Below are positions 1 through 11,264 of a stretch of 64,000 bases of DNA, one piece after another. Each line of letters starts with the position of its first letter. Within the stretch, counting starts at the first letter, position 1. The stretch comes from Excoecaria cochinchinensis (taxonomy: Eukaryota > Streptophyta > Magnoliopsida > Malpighiales > Euphorbiaceae), in NCBI GenBank assembly GCA_947683425.1, contig CANTUQ010000073.1, positions 7,164,501 to 7,228,500 of the forward strand, given 5' to 3'. The position numbers were made by a program, and so were the translations under genes. The notes beneath the pieces were generated by a model. It had not been told where the DNA came from and ran no database searches. It was given only the letters and a program-made list of their open reading frames with translations.

Positions 1-227
1 ATTTAGCGACAAAAAATTTCATCGCTAATAATTTTTTAAATCTCTGGCGACCAGTTTAGGGGTCAATTAGCGACTGATTTAGTGTTTGTAGCGATATAGT
101 GACGATTTTGTGTTTTAGTAACAAATATGCTTGCGATAGTGCAAACTGCGACGATTAGTCGTTTTATCGCTAATTGTGATTAGCGACGAAATATTCACTA
201 TTAGCGATGGAAACTGGCATCGCTAAT
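1..227. mobile_element. CACTA-like element, subterminal repeat region (left part, interrupted)
   Basis: The stretch is dense in short direct and inverted copies of a tagcgac/gtcgcta motif, the subterminal repeat type seen at the other CACTA ends in this window. It runs off the left edge. It stops at 227 where an LTR begins, and resumes at 30,408 after the matching ctaat duplication, reaching a TTGTAGTG terminus at 30,433. No transposase coding is visible here. The superfamily assignment rests on the terminus and on the repeat type shared with the complete element at 54,131-62,088. Confidence 0.7.
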
Positions 228-1175
228 TGTGACGCACCGGAATCCGCTTATATTTTCCGGAGGGCCCGCTTTTAGGGTCTGAAAGAGTTCATGTCTAGAT
301 TTTGGATAACATGAGATATTTTGGAATCACTATCCAATAGAACATTGGGAAGGTTCATCTAATCTCACGAAACCTTCAGGTATTTTTGAGATATTTTGGA
401 ATCGCCACCCAATTTACAAGAAATTGGAAAAGTACATCAAATATCGGAGGTCTAAACCAGAGAGTGGTTCGGAACTTCACTCTTATTAATGCATTGGTTA
501 AATTATACGTGAGTTTTTAATTATTAAATTTTCAACTCTTTCCTCACATGTCATGCAGTCTCTTTCCAAGGTCGGCTCTTTTCTTGGCACTCCTCTCTCG
601 GCTCCTCACTCTTTTATTTTCTTTTTCTTCTCTTTATTTCCTTCTTTTATTCAGGTCTCTGTTCCCTTGCTCTCCCTTTTCTTTTCCTTTTTTTCTTTTT
701 TGTTCTTAGATCTACCACCTCCTCTCTAACTTAGGCTCCTTCTTTCTTTTTTACATCCTAGTTTTAGGTTTTGCCCCTTTATTCTTTCCTTGATTTTCTC
801 CCTCCTTCCACAGAAAATCCTTCTTTTTCTCCTCCTTTCTTATTTTAAATTATTTCTAATTATCATATATTTTAATTAATTAATCTCTCTGCTTATCTTC
901 TAATTTATTTTCTCTTGAATTTTATTATCCTACAATATTAGCTAATTAATTTAACCTAATCTTAATTTAATTTTAATTTTTATTTTAATTTTATTTTTTT
1001 ATTTTTATATCTTATATTTTTTTTTTGGAGAAATTATTAAAATTTGCCTAAAAGACCCTGCTGAAACCCCAGTCCATAGAGAGCCAAAGTGCTTTCATTC
1101 TCTGTCTATTTTTGAATAAATATTATCATCATTAGGTAACTCTGACCAAATCTGACTCAGAACCTAGTCTCTACA
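228..1175 (-). repeat. 3' LTR of the outer Tat relic
   Basis: It starts tgtgacgc and ends ctaca on the plus strand, the reverse of a TGTAG...GCGTCACA LTR. It is similar throughout to 29,469-30,407. A purine-rich tract complement (1,176-1,195) follows it, which identifies it as the 3' LTR of a minus-strand element. It contains the two CCAAT...ATTGG hairpins and a PBS-like box (about 335-430) also seen in the other Tat LTRs of the window. Confidence 0.88.
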
Positions 1176-1195
1176 GTTGCCCTCAAGTTTGAAAA
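1176..1195 (-). other. Polypurine tract of the outer Tat relic
   Basis: On the minus strand this reads ...cttgagggcaac immediately before the LTR start. It corresponds to the tgggggcaac tract before the 3' LTR of the full-length Tat element at 22,153. It would prime plus-strand DNA synthesis. Confidence 0.7.
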
Positions 1196-1327
1196 AGCTA
1201 GTGCACTAGTGTCTAGGTTAACCAAAGTTCACAGAAAAGGAAAGAGACATGTACCTGAGGTGACCATTTCTCCAGACTAGATGATGTTGTTGGGGTGGTT
1301 GTCGCCATGTCGTTGGCGTGTTAACCT

Positions 1328-1765
1328 TTGTTAAAGCGAGTTACGGTAATCGTGTAAACCCTTGTTGAAGTGGTATTTACCGTCAGCGTGTAAATCCTTA
1401 GTCAAGTGGTAGTGCCGTGGTCGTGCTAACCTTTTGTGGAATGGTAGTGCAGCCATCGTGCTAACTCTTGTGAAGTGGTAGTGCCGTGGTTGTGCTAACC
1501 TTCCGTAGAATGGTAGTGCCGCCATCGTGCTAACCCTTTTGAGATTTGAAGTGGTAGTGCCGTGATCGTGCTAACTTTCCGTAAAATAGTGGTGCCGTCA
1601 TTGTGCTAACCCTTCTGAAGCGGCAGTGCCGTGGTCATTCTAACAATCCGTAAAATGGTAGTGTCGCCATCGTGCTAATCCTTCTGAGATTTGAAGTAGA
1701 AGTGCCGTGATCGTGCTAAGTTTCCGTGGAGTGGTAGTGCCGTCATCGTGCTAACCCTTCTGAAG
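1328..1765. repeat. Tandem repeat, two alternating units of about 35-40 bp (3' region of outer Tat relic)
   Basis: Roughly ten copies of a unit with cores gtggtagtgccgtggt and cgtgctaacc follow one another. Two variants (ccgtggtcgtgctaac and ccgccatcgtgctaac) alternate, giving a dimeric period near 75 bp. The array sits between the pol remains and the 3' LTR, the same place where the full-length Tat element carries an unrelated-looking 140-bp array. Confidence 0.8.
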
Positions 1766-2640
1766 TCTTTTGTTGATTGTCCCCTAAGAGGTCTTTAGTT
1801 GATTTTTGGAATGGTGTTTTGACTGATGTCATCACTCGCCTTTTGTCGGTGTCCGCACCGGATCTCTTTTACTGCAAAACTGAAAAGCCAAATACGCAGG
1901 AAAACAGTGAGTATGCACGTGAAATGTATGAGTCATGAAAAAATGTAGGACAAGAATTCATCTAAGTAGTTTGGAGGCGATAGTCGGGCTGGTCGCAATT
2001 CGTGGTAGGATCGATGCCCTTTGAAGTTGCTTTTGAATTTGATGCCTTTGGGGTTGCAAGGTTCTCATCTGAAACCTATAGTCATTTTTTAAGGTAGTAA
2101 GTCCCTTATGGATTTTCACACTAACTTTTCTTTAGCGGGTAATGTGTCCTTTTAGAATTTTCACATAACCCTATGCCTTATTTTTGCCTGAAATGGATCC
2201 AACCCAATCAAACGGCTCTTTTTGTTTTGAAGAACAGACTGCATGTTTTCAAGTTTTCACCCTATCCTTTTGCCTAACTTTTGCTTAGAGAGCCAGTTAC
2301 GGTTTTTATCTCTAACAGCCTTTCTTTTTCCCTTTTTTTTGTTTTTGTTTTTATTTTTTTTTGAATTATAAGAAAAGCTGAAGCTGTTATTGGAGATCTT
2401 CCAAAGGCAGTTAGTTTGATTCTCCTCCTAAAGGTGTTGTAGGATTGGCTTTATAGTTGAAAACGGGATGAATCAGCTGAAGCACTTGAGTGGCAAGAAT
2501 AGCAAAGGGTAGATAGTAAAAATGTGCTACTTTTGTACCGGAACTAGACAACTTTGAGTATGCAAAAAAGAACTGCTCTCATCATATCAATATATCATTG
2601 CATAAATGTATATATTTTAATCTAATTTCATAACACATGA
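1766..2640. other. Non-coding 3' region of outer Tat relic
   Basis: I see no gene, long repeat or recognisable domain here. The position, between the post-pol motif block and the tandem array, marks it as 3' untranslated sequence of the minus-strand retrotransposon. There are pyrimidine-rich runs near 2,320-2,360. Confidence 0.5.
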
Positions 2641-2649
2641 TTCTTATTT

Positions 2650-3010
2650 GGCGTCAACTCGAAAAATACAAGACTTCACCTAATCTCTAGATAAATCCTA
2701 AAAGCATCAAACTCCTGTTATCAATCAGCTCTCTTGGATTTTCATGATTGAAGATTTTCTCTCAACTCTTAATTTTTACCCAGGATGCATTTTTTTCGGT
2801 TTTCACCCTGCCAGGGTGCTCAATTTTAGCTAGGTCGCCTTTTTTTCGATTTTCAACCTATGGGGCATTTATTCTCTTTTTTTTAGCCTTTGCCACGAAA
2901 CCTCCCTCAGTCTATCGGCATCGATTGGTTTTTTTGAATTTACTTTCATCCTCGTTAGCCGGGAAGGCTGCTTCTTTTGACAGTACTTCTTTTTTAACAC
3001 CAAAGGCTTC
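2650..3010 (-). pseudogene. Integrase C-terminal remnant and conserved post-pol block of outer Tat relic
   Basis: Read on the minus strand, about 2,990-2,880 gives a degenerate match to the last residues of the integrase at 15,400-15,507 (the FK.PI..D.L segment). About 2,880-2,700 matches the A-rich post-pol block of the full-length element (15,510-15,690), including the repeated gaaaaccgaaaaaa motif. No long open frame remains. The next 3,020-3,330 bases hold only weak traces of the upstream integrase region. Confidence 0.6.
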
Positions 3011-3489
3011 ATCTTGACCCTTGTGCAAACTGGCTAAGACGGTGAGTTATCTGTTTGGAACTTGAATGTGAAATCTCGCACCTTGCATTTGTTGGCTTTG
3101 ATAGCTCAATTTCTAAAGTAGCCTTTAATGGTGGCGATTGAGTTATACGTTAGCCTCAGATTGTTTAGGACAAAACTGTGGTTTTTTTTTTACTCTTTTT
3201 TTTGTTTGGTAAAGGTAATGAGATCTCCTTCTAAGTTTAGCTATAAGGGTCCATGCTTTACTTATCTTGGTCCCAGATTGTTAAAGGTCAATCTTGATTG
3301 GCTTTGGAGTAAATATCTCAAATGGTTGGGAGGAAAAGAATTCTAAGGCTTGGTTCTAATGAGCTATATATTTCTTGTGAAGGCCCAAAGTTTCGTTTGT
3401 CTAACTTTTGATGTAGCCCTTTAATGATTGGAGTTTGATTTTGTTGGGCTGCATCATATGCATCATAGACTCTGAGGAGGCAAAGAAAT

Positions 3490-3809
3490 GACTTTTGAAG
3501 CAGTGCTGCCCTAATAATGCCCTCGTTAATTTTTAGCATGTCGTTCCAGGTCCAGGCAAAGGCCTTTTTTTTTCTTTTTTTTTCTTTCTTTCTTTCATTT
3601 TTTTTAGTTTTTATTTTTTTATTATTATCTCTCAGAATCCTCCTCTCTTCAGGAGTCATATCAGATGCTATTGAGACTTCCTTTGGATTTTTCAAAGTTT
3701 CGAGATTAAATGCAGTTGTATTAGTTGAATTAATGTAAAAAATAAATGCATCATGATCATGTGAAATGAAATCATTAGAAATATCATACAAATAAGCAAA
3801 AATGTACAC
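3490..3809 (-). pseudogene. Pol fragment just upstream of reverse transcriptase, outer Tat relic
   Basis: The minus-strand frame from 3,809 reads a YDISNDF segment, then TPEERR, then a K-rich insertion and FAWTW. These align with the stretch at about 12,170-12,390 of the full-length element (DVSNDF ... TPEERK ... FAWTY). The reading is then lost, so the polymerase core has been deleted. The lysine run reflects a low-complexity expansion. It is non-functional. Confidence 0.7.
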
Positions 3810-3904
3810 TTTACTGAAATAACCAACATTGCAAATATTGTTATAAAAAAAGGTTCTTGGAATAACAACAAAAACTGGAAAAGGACATAATCTTCCTTGT
3901 TTTC

Positions 3905-5520
3905 ATCTCCACTCTCACTAGTGGATTAACAATCTACCGCCGCCACGGGAATCCCTTCTTCACTCATCTCCCGACGGGTGATAGCAACGTACTCATCTCC
4001 ATATAGCTCTTGCAACACGTGCCACTCGGGTAGACCAGACCTGATCATATACATGGTGGGGGGACTGCATTATAGCCAGCCTTTTTGTTCTTCTTCTTCT
4101 TCTTCTTCTTCTTCTTCTTCTTCTTCTTCTTCTCTCTCTTCTCAGGATCTGTGATCTGTTTGGAGTTAATAAGATCTTGGATCTTGTTCCTCAAAGTTCG
4201 GCAATAATCTATCAGGTGCCTAGCGTGCTAATGGTAGGCGCAGTACTGATCATCTCTGTGCCCTAGCTGTCCCTGATTCATAGTTGGCCTAGGTGGCAAT
4301 GGTCTTAGCTTGTCCTCCTTCATTAATCTCTCCAGTACCCAGGATAGAGACCGGCCCAAATTAGAAAAGTGCCTCTAGCCCTGTCCAACTTCAGTAGCTG
4401 AAACCTCTGCCGTCTTTCCATTTCTATTATTACTGCTTCCAGCACCACCCGACTTGTATCTTGATTGGTTCCCATAACTTTTTTCAGCAAAGTTATTTTG
4501 GCTTGCTTTCTTTGCTAGGTAAGCCCCCTCATCCTCTGCAACAATGTCTTTAAGTGACTCCCAATCTCTGAGCCCTTTAAAGCTGAGTAAGTTCCTCAAG
4601 TAAGCGCAGGAGTTCCTGATGAATAATCTAATCTGATTAGCGGTGTTAGGCTTCCGCTTCATCTCCATGACCCTATTCCTCCATTTGGTGAGATATTCAT
4701 GGAATGACTCGTCACTCCTTTGCTGTAAAAGCTTGAGGTCCTTTAAGGTGACCTCCATTCTAGTGCTGCAGTCATACTGCTTCATGAACTCTTTAGTCAA
4801 AAGGTCCCAATCCTCCTTGGACCTCCTGTCCAAACCGTGATACCAGTCCACTGCCGGACCCACCAGACTAAGGCAGAAATATTTCACCTTCTGCATCTTA
4901 GTCAACCCTGTGCCCTTCATCACCAGGGTGTACTGCTTAATGTGTGCAGATGGGTCCGAAGTACCATTGAACTTTGAGAGCTCAGGCATCTCGAACCTTT
5001 GAGGTAGCAGCTCTTCATCCATCAGATCTCTATCCTCGGGGTTGATCCCCTTTCAGCTGATAACGTGCGGGTGATTGCCTCATTCTCCACCCTGGGTGCT
5101 CTACCCCTCACAACTTGAGGTGCTATTGCCTCTTCATCTCCCCCCCCATTACAAAAATCCTCGTCGGCATTAGGGATCCTTAACCTTCTTGGCTCAACAG
5201 ACGTTGCAGCTCTATGCTCGTTAACAGGTTGGTAGGCAGCATTACCAACGAGAGGAGCCTCTCTGCCAGCAGGTAGTTCAACTTGCCCCTGAGCATGGAC
5301 GATCAGTGGCTGTTGAGCTAAAGGTGGTTGTGGAGCAATGGGTGGTTGTGTAGCAGAAAGATGAGCAATCCTTTCGGCCATGGTGCCCATCATCTCTAAC
5401 ATCCTCTGCTCAAAGTCCTCTAACCTCCTTGCAAGGTCTTGAGTGGTTAAAGCTCCAATTTTTTTTTGCCATTGATGATTCTAAGGATGATTCACTGGTC
5501 ATTGAGAGTGACTCAGAATC
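3905..5520 (-). pseudogene. Gag of outer Tat relic, frameshifted
   Basis: Gag is the structural capsid protein of the retrotransposon. On the minus strand, 5,402-5,022 gives a proline/glutamine-rich N-terminal part. From 5,022 to 4,375 another frame gives the retrotransposon gag domain (landmarks KFNGTSDP, VDWYHGLDRR, ESFHEYLTKWRNRV), co-linear with residues about 100-270 of the gag at 9,174-11,264. Beyond a stop at 4,375 the match continues to about 3,905 (RSLSWVL, the zinc-knuckle region, then SGLPEWHVLQELYGDE). A (TTC)n expansion at 4,088-4,133 encodes an acidic run. At least one frameshift (near 5,022) and several stops make it non-functional. Confidence 0.85.
4088..4133. repeat. (TTC)n microsatellite inside the gag relic
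   Basis: An almost uninterrupted run of ttc triplets. On the gag strand it is (GAA)n and would encode poly-glutamate. Confidence 0.95.
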
Positions 5521-5748
5521 CTAATTAGACATTAATTCCGGCAACTCAACGAGCATATTTGTCCTTATTAGCCGACCGTCGAAACCTCTAGTCCACTTAA
5601 ATGAATTTATAATGGCTGAAAGATTCAGATTGTTAGAATGATGCATGAATGACATATATAATGCATGATCGTGTGTTATGCAACATTCACAACCACACAC
5701 AAGCAAGTAGATCCTTCCAACCTTATCACTACCACACACGAGGTCATG
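5521..5748 (-). other. Leader of outer Tat relic
   Basis: The reverse complement matches the leader of the full-length Tat element just before gag (about 8,930-9,090), including a caagtagatccttcc-type block and a pyrimidine-rich tract ending CAG at about 5,616. It is cut at 5,748 by the solo LTR insertion and continues at 26,212. Confidence 0.75.
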
Positions 5749-6465
5749 TAGTCTGTAACACCCATACCTGGTCCAATAAGGGTCAGGTATTGAATGTTAC
5801 CCAACTAGATCTTTCTTTGATCTAAAATTCAATTCACAATTAAATAACTGCCAACACTGTTACAATTTAAAGTGCCCAGAATTTTGCGAAAAACGGATAA
5901 AGTTTCCCCTAAACTGGTCCTTATCCCCCTGTCAACAATTTCAAATTTACACTTCTATGAGACATCCACACAATCCAACACCATAACTAAGCCAATCCAA
6001 TATCAAATTCTCCCATCCACCTCAATATTCAACTAAAAGGTCAAATTCACCAACAGTTGTGAATTTGTCCTTTCAATACATACATTATCCAACACAAAAA
6101 TATAACATCCATCCTCAATCATCATGCATATATTTACAATAACCTTAACATCCAAAATTCATCATTTAAGATGGATTACAATTCACAGTCTAAAATAGCT
6201 CTCTTCAAGCCATAACAAACTCAGATTTTACATTCTCCAAAAGTAAATGCCAAAACAAATACTAAGCCTAAGTGTAAGCACCGTGTCCCGGAGCGGTCCG
6301 GATCAGAGATTACCCTGTGATGAAATCAGTATCCTAGCCTGTATAAATGGTTTGGATTTGGGGGTTTTAGTCCCGCGTTCCACGAGAAATGAGTCTTTTT
6401 ACCTTTCGTAGATAGAGGGGGAGAAAACAGGGGATTTTCGAGTCAAAAAGCTTTTTTCCTCCACA

Positions 6466-6680
6466 GACGGCCTGCCCGTCGCTTAGGGTCACCGACGGCT
6501 TGTGGTATTTTCCGACACCCGTCAGAAAATCACCGCCCCTGTCAGAACGCCGCCTGGTTTCCCGGAGCACGCAACCCTTCCGAAGCCCGTTGGTGGATGT
6601 GGCAGGGCCGTCGGACGAATCCTTGTGTCAGAAGGATTCTTCCGACGCCCGCCTCCATACACCGACGCCCGTCGGTCGTG
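6466..6680 (+). promoter_or_regulatory. GACGG/CCGTC palindromic motif cluster upstream of LTR TATA box
   Basis: One gacggcctgcccgtc copy (6,466-6,480) is followed by partial copies (gacgcccgtcgg and similar) up to just before the TATA box. The same 15-bp motif occurs four times in the internal bidirectional promoter at 17,362-17,519 and in the 3' LTR. An activator binding site or U3 enhancer is inferred, not shown. Confidence 0.5.
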
Positions 6681-6687
6681 TCTGGCT

Positions 6688-6694
6688 TATAAAA
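6688..6694 (+). promoter_or_regulatory. LTR TATA box
   Basis: tataaaa in a ggcttataaaagctc context, repeated in the 3' LTR at 22,585-22,591. It sits right after the GACGG motif cluster, as expected for the U3/R boundary. Confidence 0.6.
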
Positions 6695-8255
6695 GCTCCG
6701 AATTTTCACTAGAAAAGGGTTCCAAAAAATTTATGAAGAGGGGAAACTCTGCCCAAATTCAAGCATATTTTCTCTCTCTTCCAGCAAACACATTTCATAA
6801 AGAAATCTATTTCAAAAGAGAATCAAATCCATCCAAAGGGACTAAAACTAATTAGTTTTCCTTAGGTCTTGATTCCAAAGACAATATTTTGAAGGATTGA
6901 GAAAGAAATAATCTGTTTTCCTCTTTTCGATCCTTCATCTTGCTTTTCGTGAAACACGCGGGGCTCTAATCAACACAAGAATCTCACCCAAAGCGATTAT
7001 CTGAGGGTAAATATTCCGGATTCCTTCTTCATATCATTTCACATTTATTTCTTATTTGTCGATTCTTTCAATTCCGTCATTATATTTCTTTATTTCGACT
7101 CTCATTACATGATTTTATGATAAAATCTCTTTTTTGGCTTTAAAAGGAGTTTTTTTCTCTTCCTGTTTTTTTCGGTCACCTCACCTACAGACGCCCTCTT
7201 TTTGAGTGACAGACGGACATGTTGGTTATCTTGACTGACGCCCGTCGATCACCTAAAAGAGGCCGTCGGTGGGTTCTGTCTCTTCCCTTTTAAATGATTT
7301 TCTGTCTTTTTCAAGTCCCTTTGGATTCCCATATATTGATTTTATGTATATATTGACATCTTTTAACTTTCTATGAGTGTATATTGATTCTCTTGGGCTA
7401 TCCCGAGTTGGAGCGGCTACCTACCATATTTGGAGGATTTCGTCCGGTTTAGTTTCCTAATCCTCTTGATTATTTCTTTTATTTTTTTTATGTATATGGA
7501 TGTACTCTTTTCATATCTCGTTAATGTATAAAAATGACTCAATGTTTTATATTCAATAAAATGAGGTTTACACAAAAGCAAGGGCCCAATGCCCTATTTT
7601 TATCCAATAAAGATCATCACAGATAAAAATATCCACTTTTGATAATGATGCATGCGAGGACCAAAGTCCTCAAAAATAAATAATGCCCCGATTCGTGTAT
7701 GTATCGCACATTTATAAAAGGGAGTTATATTCTGCTCCTTGTATTATTGTAATTTATCGCTTTCAATATTTATCTTGCTCATTTACTGCTTTTCGAATGT
7801 GAATAAATGTGCCTTTAATCAATTGCATCGTGTGGAGAGAGAGCGAATTAATGACAATTAAAATTTGATCATAAAATAATCGAGATAGAAATAAATGAGA
7901 AATCCCGGACCCAACTTTGGTCTTTGGGCTCAAAGAGGCTAGAGGTCTACCCTCCAAGACACCTTTTTGTGCCATGAGACTTTAGCGCTAATCCTAGGCT
8001 CCTTAGGGCGAGAGGTTTACCTTCCAAGACCCTTCTGGCTGGCCCAAAATGGATACTAAGCGCAGTCTTAGGCTCTCCGAGGCGAGAGTAACTTTCCCAA
8101 TGTTCTATTGGGTGGCGACTCCATGAAACCTCCTTGTTGCCCAACATAGACGCACTTGCGATTTATTGCAAGCTGTCAACGGACCCACAAATGCCCCGAT
8201 CGCCCACGTGCGGGTGGTCGAACGGGCGGCCGCGGGGATCCGGCGCGCGTCACAG

Positions 8256-8274
8256 TGGCGACTCCACTGGGGAC
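8256..8274 (+). other. Primer binding site (tRNA-Arg-type)
   Basis: tggcgactccactggggac lies one base after the LTR end. It begins TGG, the complement of a tRNA CCA tail, and resembles the tRNA-Arg-type PBS known for Tat/Ogre elements. It would prime minus-strand DNA synthesis. The tRNA identity is from knowledge of the family, not checked here. Confidence 0.8.
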
Positions 8275-9059
8275 GTTTATGGTTCGAGATTTCAATTTGA
8301 AAATACCTCGTTTAACATTTATGATTGAAATTTAATTCATAAATTTGCTTTCTCTCAAATTTGCATTCGGATATCATTAGAGCCTTAGAATATGCTAGTT
8401 TGGTCCCTCTTTTAGCCCCGGTGCGTTCCTGAAGCACGACCTCATTTTCACTCAATTTGGGGAAGTGTTAAGGATAATCACCAGCCCAAGCCACGTACCT
8501 TAAATGGTATATCAAAATGATGACCCGATCGGTCGCTATGCTCGTGATGAGCTAGACCTGTCGGCAGGGATCATGCTTGGGTAGCCTTAAAGAAACATCT
8601 CCCTTGTCCAAAGCTCATGTAATGGCTGTAGTTACTTTCCACAGGTGAAATGAACCCTAATTCCATGCTTGCTGTATGGATCCTCATGTATTGGGTGAGC
8701 CCAGATGTCTCGCTTGGTAACCTAGCCAAAGGCTATCATGCCCCGGTAGGGCCATGTTGAAATTTATGGAACATTCAAATACGTTACGATCATTATCCAT
8801 CTGCTTGTACATTAGCATAGGAGTGTCATGCTGCCGGTTTTTTACTGCGCACCGTGTGTGTCCATTGGGTCCCTCGTTGACCCCTGGGCTAATCCCACCT
8901 AGGAAAGAGACTGCACGACCACGTGTGTGCGAGAAATAAGGGTGGAAGGACCTACTTGCTTGCTTGTGCTCTGTAAATGCTGCATATCACGATCATGCAT
9001 TACACCTGCATTTCATGCATCATATCTAACGCCTCGTCCCTGCAGCCATCATAGATCTG
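8275..9059 (+). other. Tat leader (5' untranslated region)
   Basis: No credible gene. The leader is conserved with the outer relic: its ggctaccc...agctcatcacgagc block occurs in reverse at about 26,540-26,600. A tract cgtccctgcag at 9,035-9,045 looks like a 3' splice site just before the gag reading frame, and the relic has a pyrimidine-rich CAG at the same place. Confidence 0.6.
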
Positions 9060-11264
9060 CCTAGGTGGACTAGATCACCAACTGGACGACTGATCCGAGT
9101 TCCTACCCCTGAGCTGTTAGATAGAGAGGGTCTACCAGAAATCTTATCAGAAATCAGCGATACTGTATCTCAGATGGCAAACTCGCCTAGAGGGGATGAC
9201 GCCACAAGGGCCATGATTGCGGAAGAAGTGGGTCGGCGATTTGAGGAATTCGAGGGTAGAATGATGAATATGTTGACCGCCCTGGCACAATAAAATGCTC
9301 CACAGAATCCTCCTCCTCCTCCCGTGAGACAGAATGAGCCAGAGGAAGAAAGGGCCGAAAGACGAGAAGAGCCTGTTAGGCCGCCGCCAGTAGAGTTAAG
9401 GTCAGTAGCCTCGGGAGAGCAGAGAAGAAGGCCTGTGCTGAGAATTGATGATGATGTCGAAGATGATAGGATGAGCATTGCATCTGAGAGGGGGAAGGCA
9501 CCTCAGGCTGATGACTTCATTTTAAAGAAGATGGAAGAGAGGTTCGAAGCTATGGCTCGTATGTTGAGCAGGGGTCAAGGGATGAATCCAGAGGATAAGG
9601 AATTGGAGGGAGAGGACCCGATCCCTTATAACTTTAAGATGCCAGACGTGCCAAAATTCGATGGAACTTCTGACCCAACCGCTCATGTGAAACAGTATTC
9701 TCTGGTCATGAAGGGGGCCACATTGTCTAAGAAGCAGAAAGTAGAATACTTTTGTCTGAGTCTGACTGCCCATGCCATCGACTGGTATCATAGTCTCGAC
9801 CGTCGCACTAAAGAAGATTGGGATCTGCTCATTGAGGAGTTTTTGAAGCAGTATAACTGCAATACCAGAATGGAGGTAACTCTAAAAGATCTTGAACTGC
9901 TCCAGCAGAAGGCCGGAGAATCTTTCCATGATTATCTCACCCGATGGCGGAACCGAGTAATGGAGATGCGGAGGAAGCCGGACACCCAGGATCAGATTCG
10001 TTTATTTATCAAGAATGTAAGCCCGTACTTGAAAGAGGGGTTGAAGATGAAGGGGTTGAAGGACTGGGAGTCTCTCAAGGATATAGCCATCGAGGCAGAA
10101 GGAGAGTTCTTGGCTAGGAAGGCTAACAATGATAATTTTGTCAAAAGGGCTAACCCCGGTCAAGGAACCAGTAGGCCGGCGGGTCCCAGTGGTAGCACCA
10201 GAAGAACAGGTGAGGTGTCTGCTACTGAGGTAACCACCCAGAGAAAGTTTTTGAACTTGGGGAGACCATTATCTTGGGTCTTGAGAAGGTTAATGAAGGA
10301 GGGAAAATTGCAGCCCTTAGCTCCTAGACCTGCTTTGACGCTGGGAAAGCCTGGGCACAAAGACAATGAATTCTGTGCGTTTCACCAGCACTCAGGCCAT
10401 GTCACAGATAAGTGTAAAGCGCTGCGGCACTCTATCCAAGACTTGATTGATAGCAAGCAGATTTCTGATCCTGAAAAGAGGGAAACTGAGAAGAAGCCCG
10501 GTTATAATGCCGTACCACCACCCGAGTTTATGATCGGATCTAGCTTGCCAGAGTGGTACGTGCTACAAGATCTATATGGGAGCGAGAATTTTGCTGCTGA
10601 TTGTTCCAAGGATAGAGAGAAGGAAGCAGTCGTAGTGACCCTTGATTGCTGGTCTAGCAGTGAGAGCGGCGGAGAAGCCGAGGAGGAGGGAGAGATGAAC
10701 CTTGATTTGTGGGGGTCTGATGAAGACAAAGAAGAAATAGGGGCTGTAACGAGAAGCAGAAGAGTGGTCCCCGAGATTACAAGGCTACCTGAGCCAGCGC
10801 AGACGCCAGCAGAGAAAGAGGCAGAGGAGAATCAGATTGTCAAGCAATTGAAGAAAAATGCGGCTCAAATATCCATCTGGGATCTTTTGAGACAGTCCCC
10901 CTCTCATAGGCAGAAGGTAGTAGAGGCTTTGGTTGAGGCCACGGTCGCCACCACGATTTCCCCATCAGAGCTTTTGGGCTTAGTCAAGGGAGGATCCGAG
11001 GAGAGATTGGTCTTTTCTGATGCCGACCTACCGGTTGAAGGCCGTAATCATAACAGACCCCTGTACATCAAAGCGCAGATTAACGACAAGCACACCGCTT
11101 GCGTTATGGTAGATGATGGGTCTTCTATCAATGTGTGCCCCCTGATAGCTATGCAGGCTTTTGGTTTAAACGAAGATATGCTCAGTGGATCAGATCTGAC
11201 TATCACAGCCTACGATAATTCAAGGAGGCAAGCTCGGGAACCTTTAAGACCTTGGTCAAGATAG
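9060..11264 (+). pseudogene. gag-protease of the full-length Tat element (stop and frameshift)
   Basis: Gag builds the particle, and the aspartic protease cleaves the polyprotein. The frame is open from about 9,060 but has a TAA at 9,291; the first long Met is at 9,324. Gag-domain landmarks are KFDGTSDP (about 9,654), DWYHSLDRR and ESFHDYLTRWRNRV. A zinc-knuckle-like CAFHQHSGHVTDKC follows near 10,375. The protease active site is VDDGSS at about 11,108, with D-G-S-S replacing D-T/S-G as is usual in this clade. The frame ends at 11,264 after a one-base shift near 11,235, where the sequence continues in the pol frame. Start uncertain: no ATG remains at the conserved beginning. Confidence 0.9.

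Larger units (their letters stand above)
6273..8254 (+). repeat. 5' LTR of the full-length Tat element
   Basis: It starts TGTAAGC and ends GTCACA. It drives transcription: a GACGG-rich palindromic motif cluster (6,466-6,680) precedes a TATA box at 6,688, and a second TATA-like tataaaag lies near 7,712. Near its 3' end a hairpin cccaat-gttct-attggg (about 8,095-8,112) runs directly into a PBS-like tggcgactcc. Compared with the 3' LTR it lacks a 17-bp piece in the motif cluster. Open frames inside it (for example 6,502-6,855) are shared with the 3' LTR but resemble no known protein. Confidence 0.95.

Noticed and set aside
6500..6855. 117-codon frame also present in the 3' LTR (22,399-22,752)
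   Set aside because: It spans the LTR promoter and TATA box and resembles no protein; conservation follows from LTR identity.
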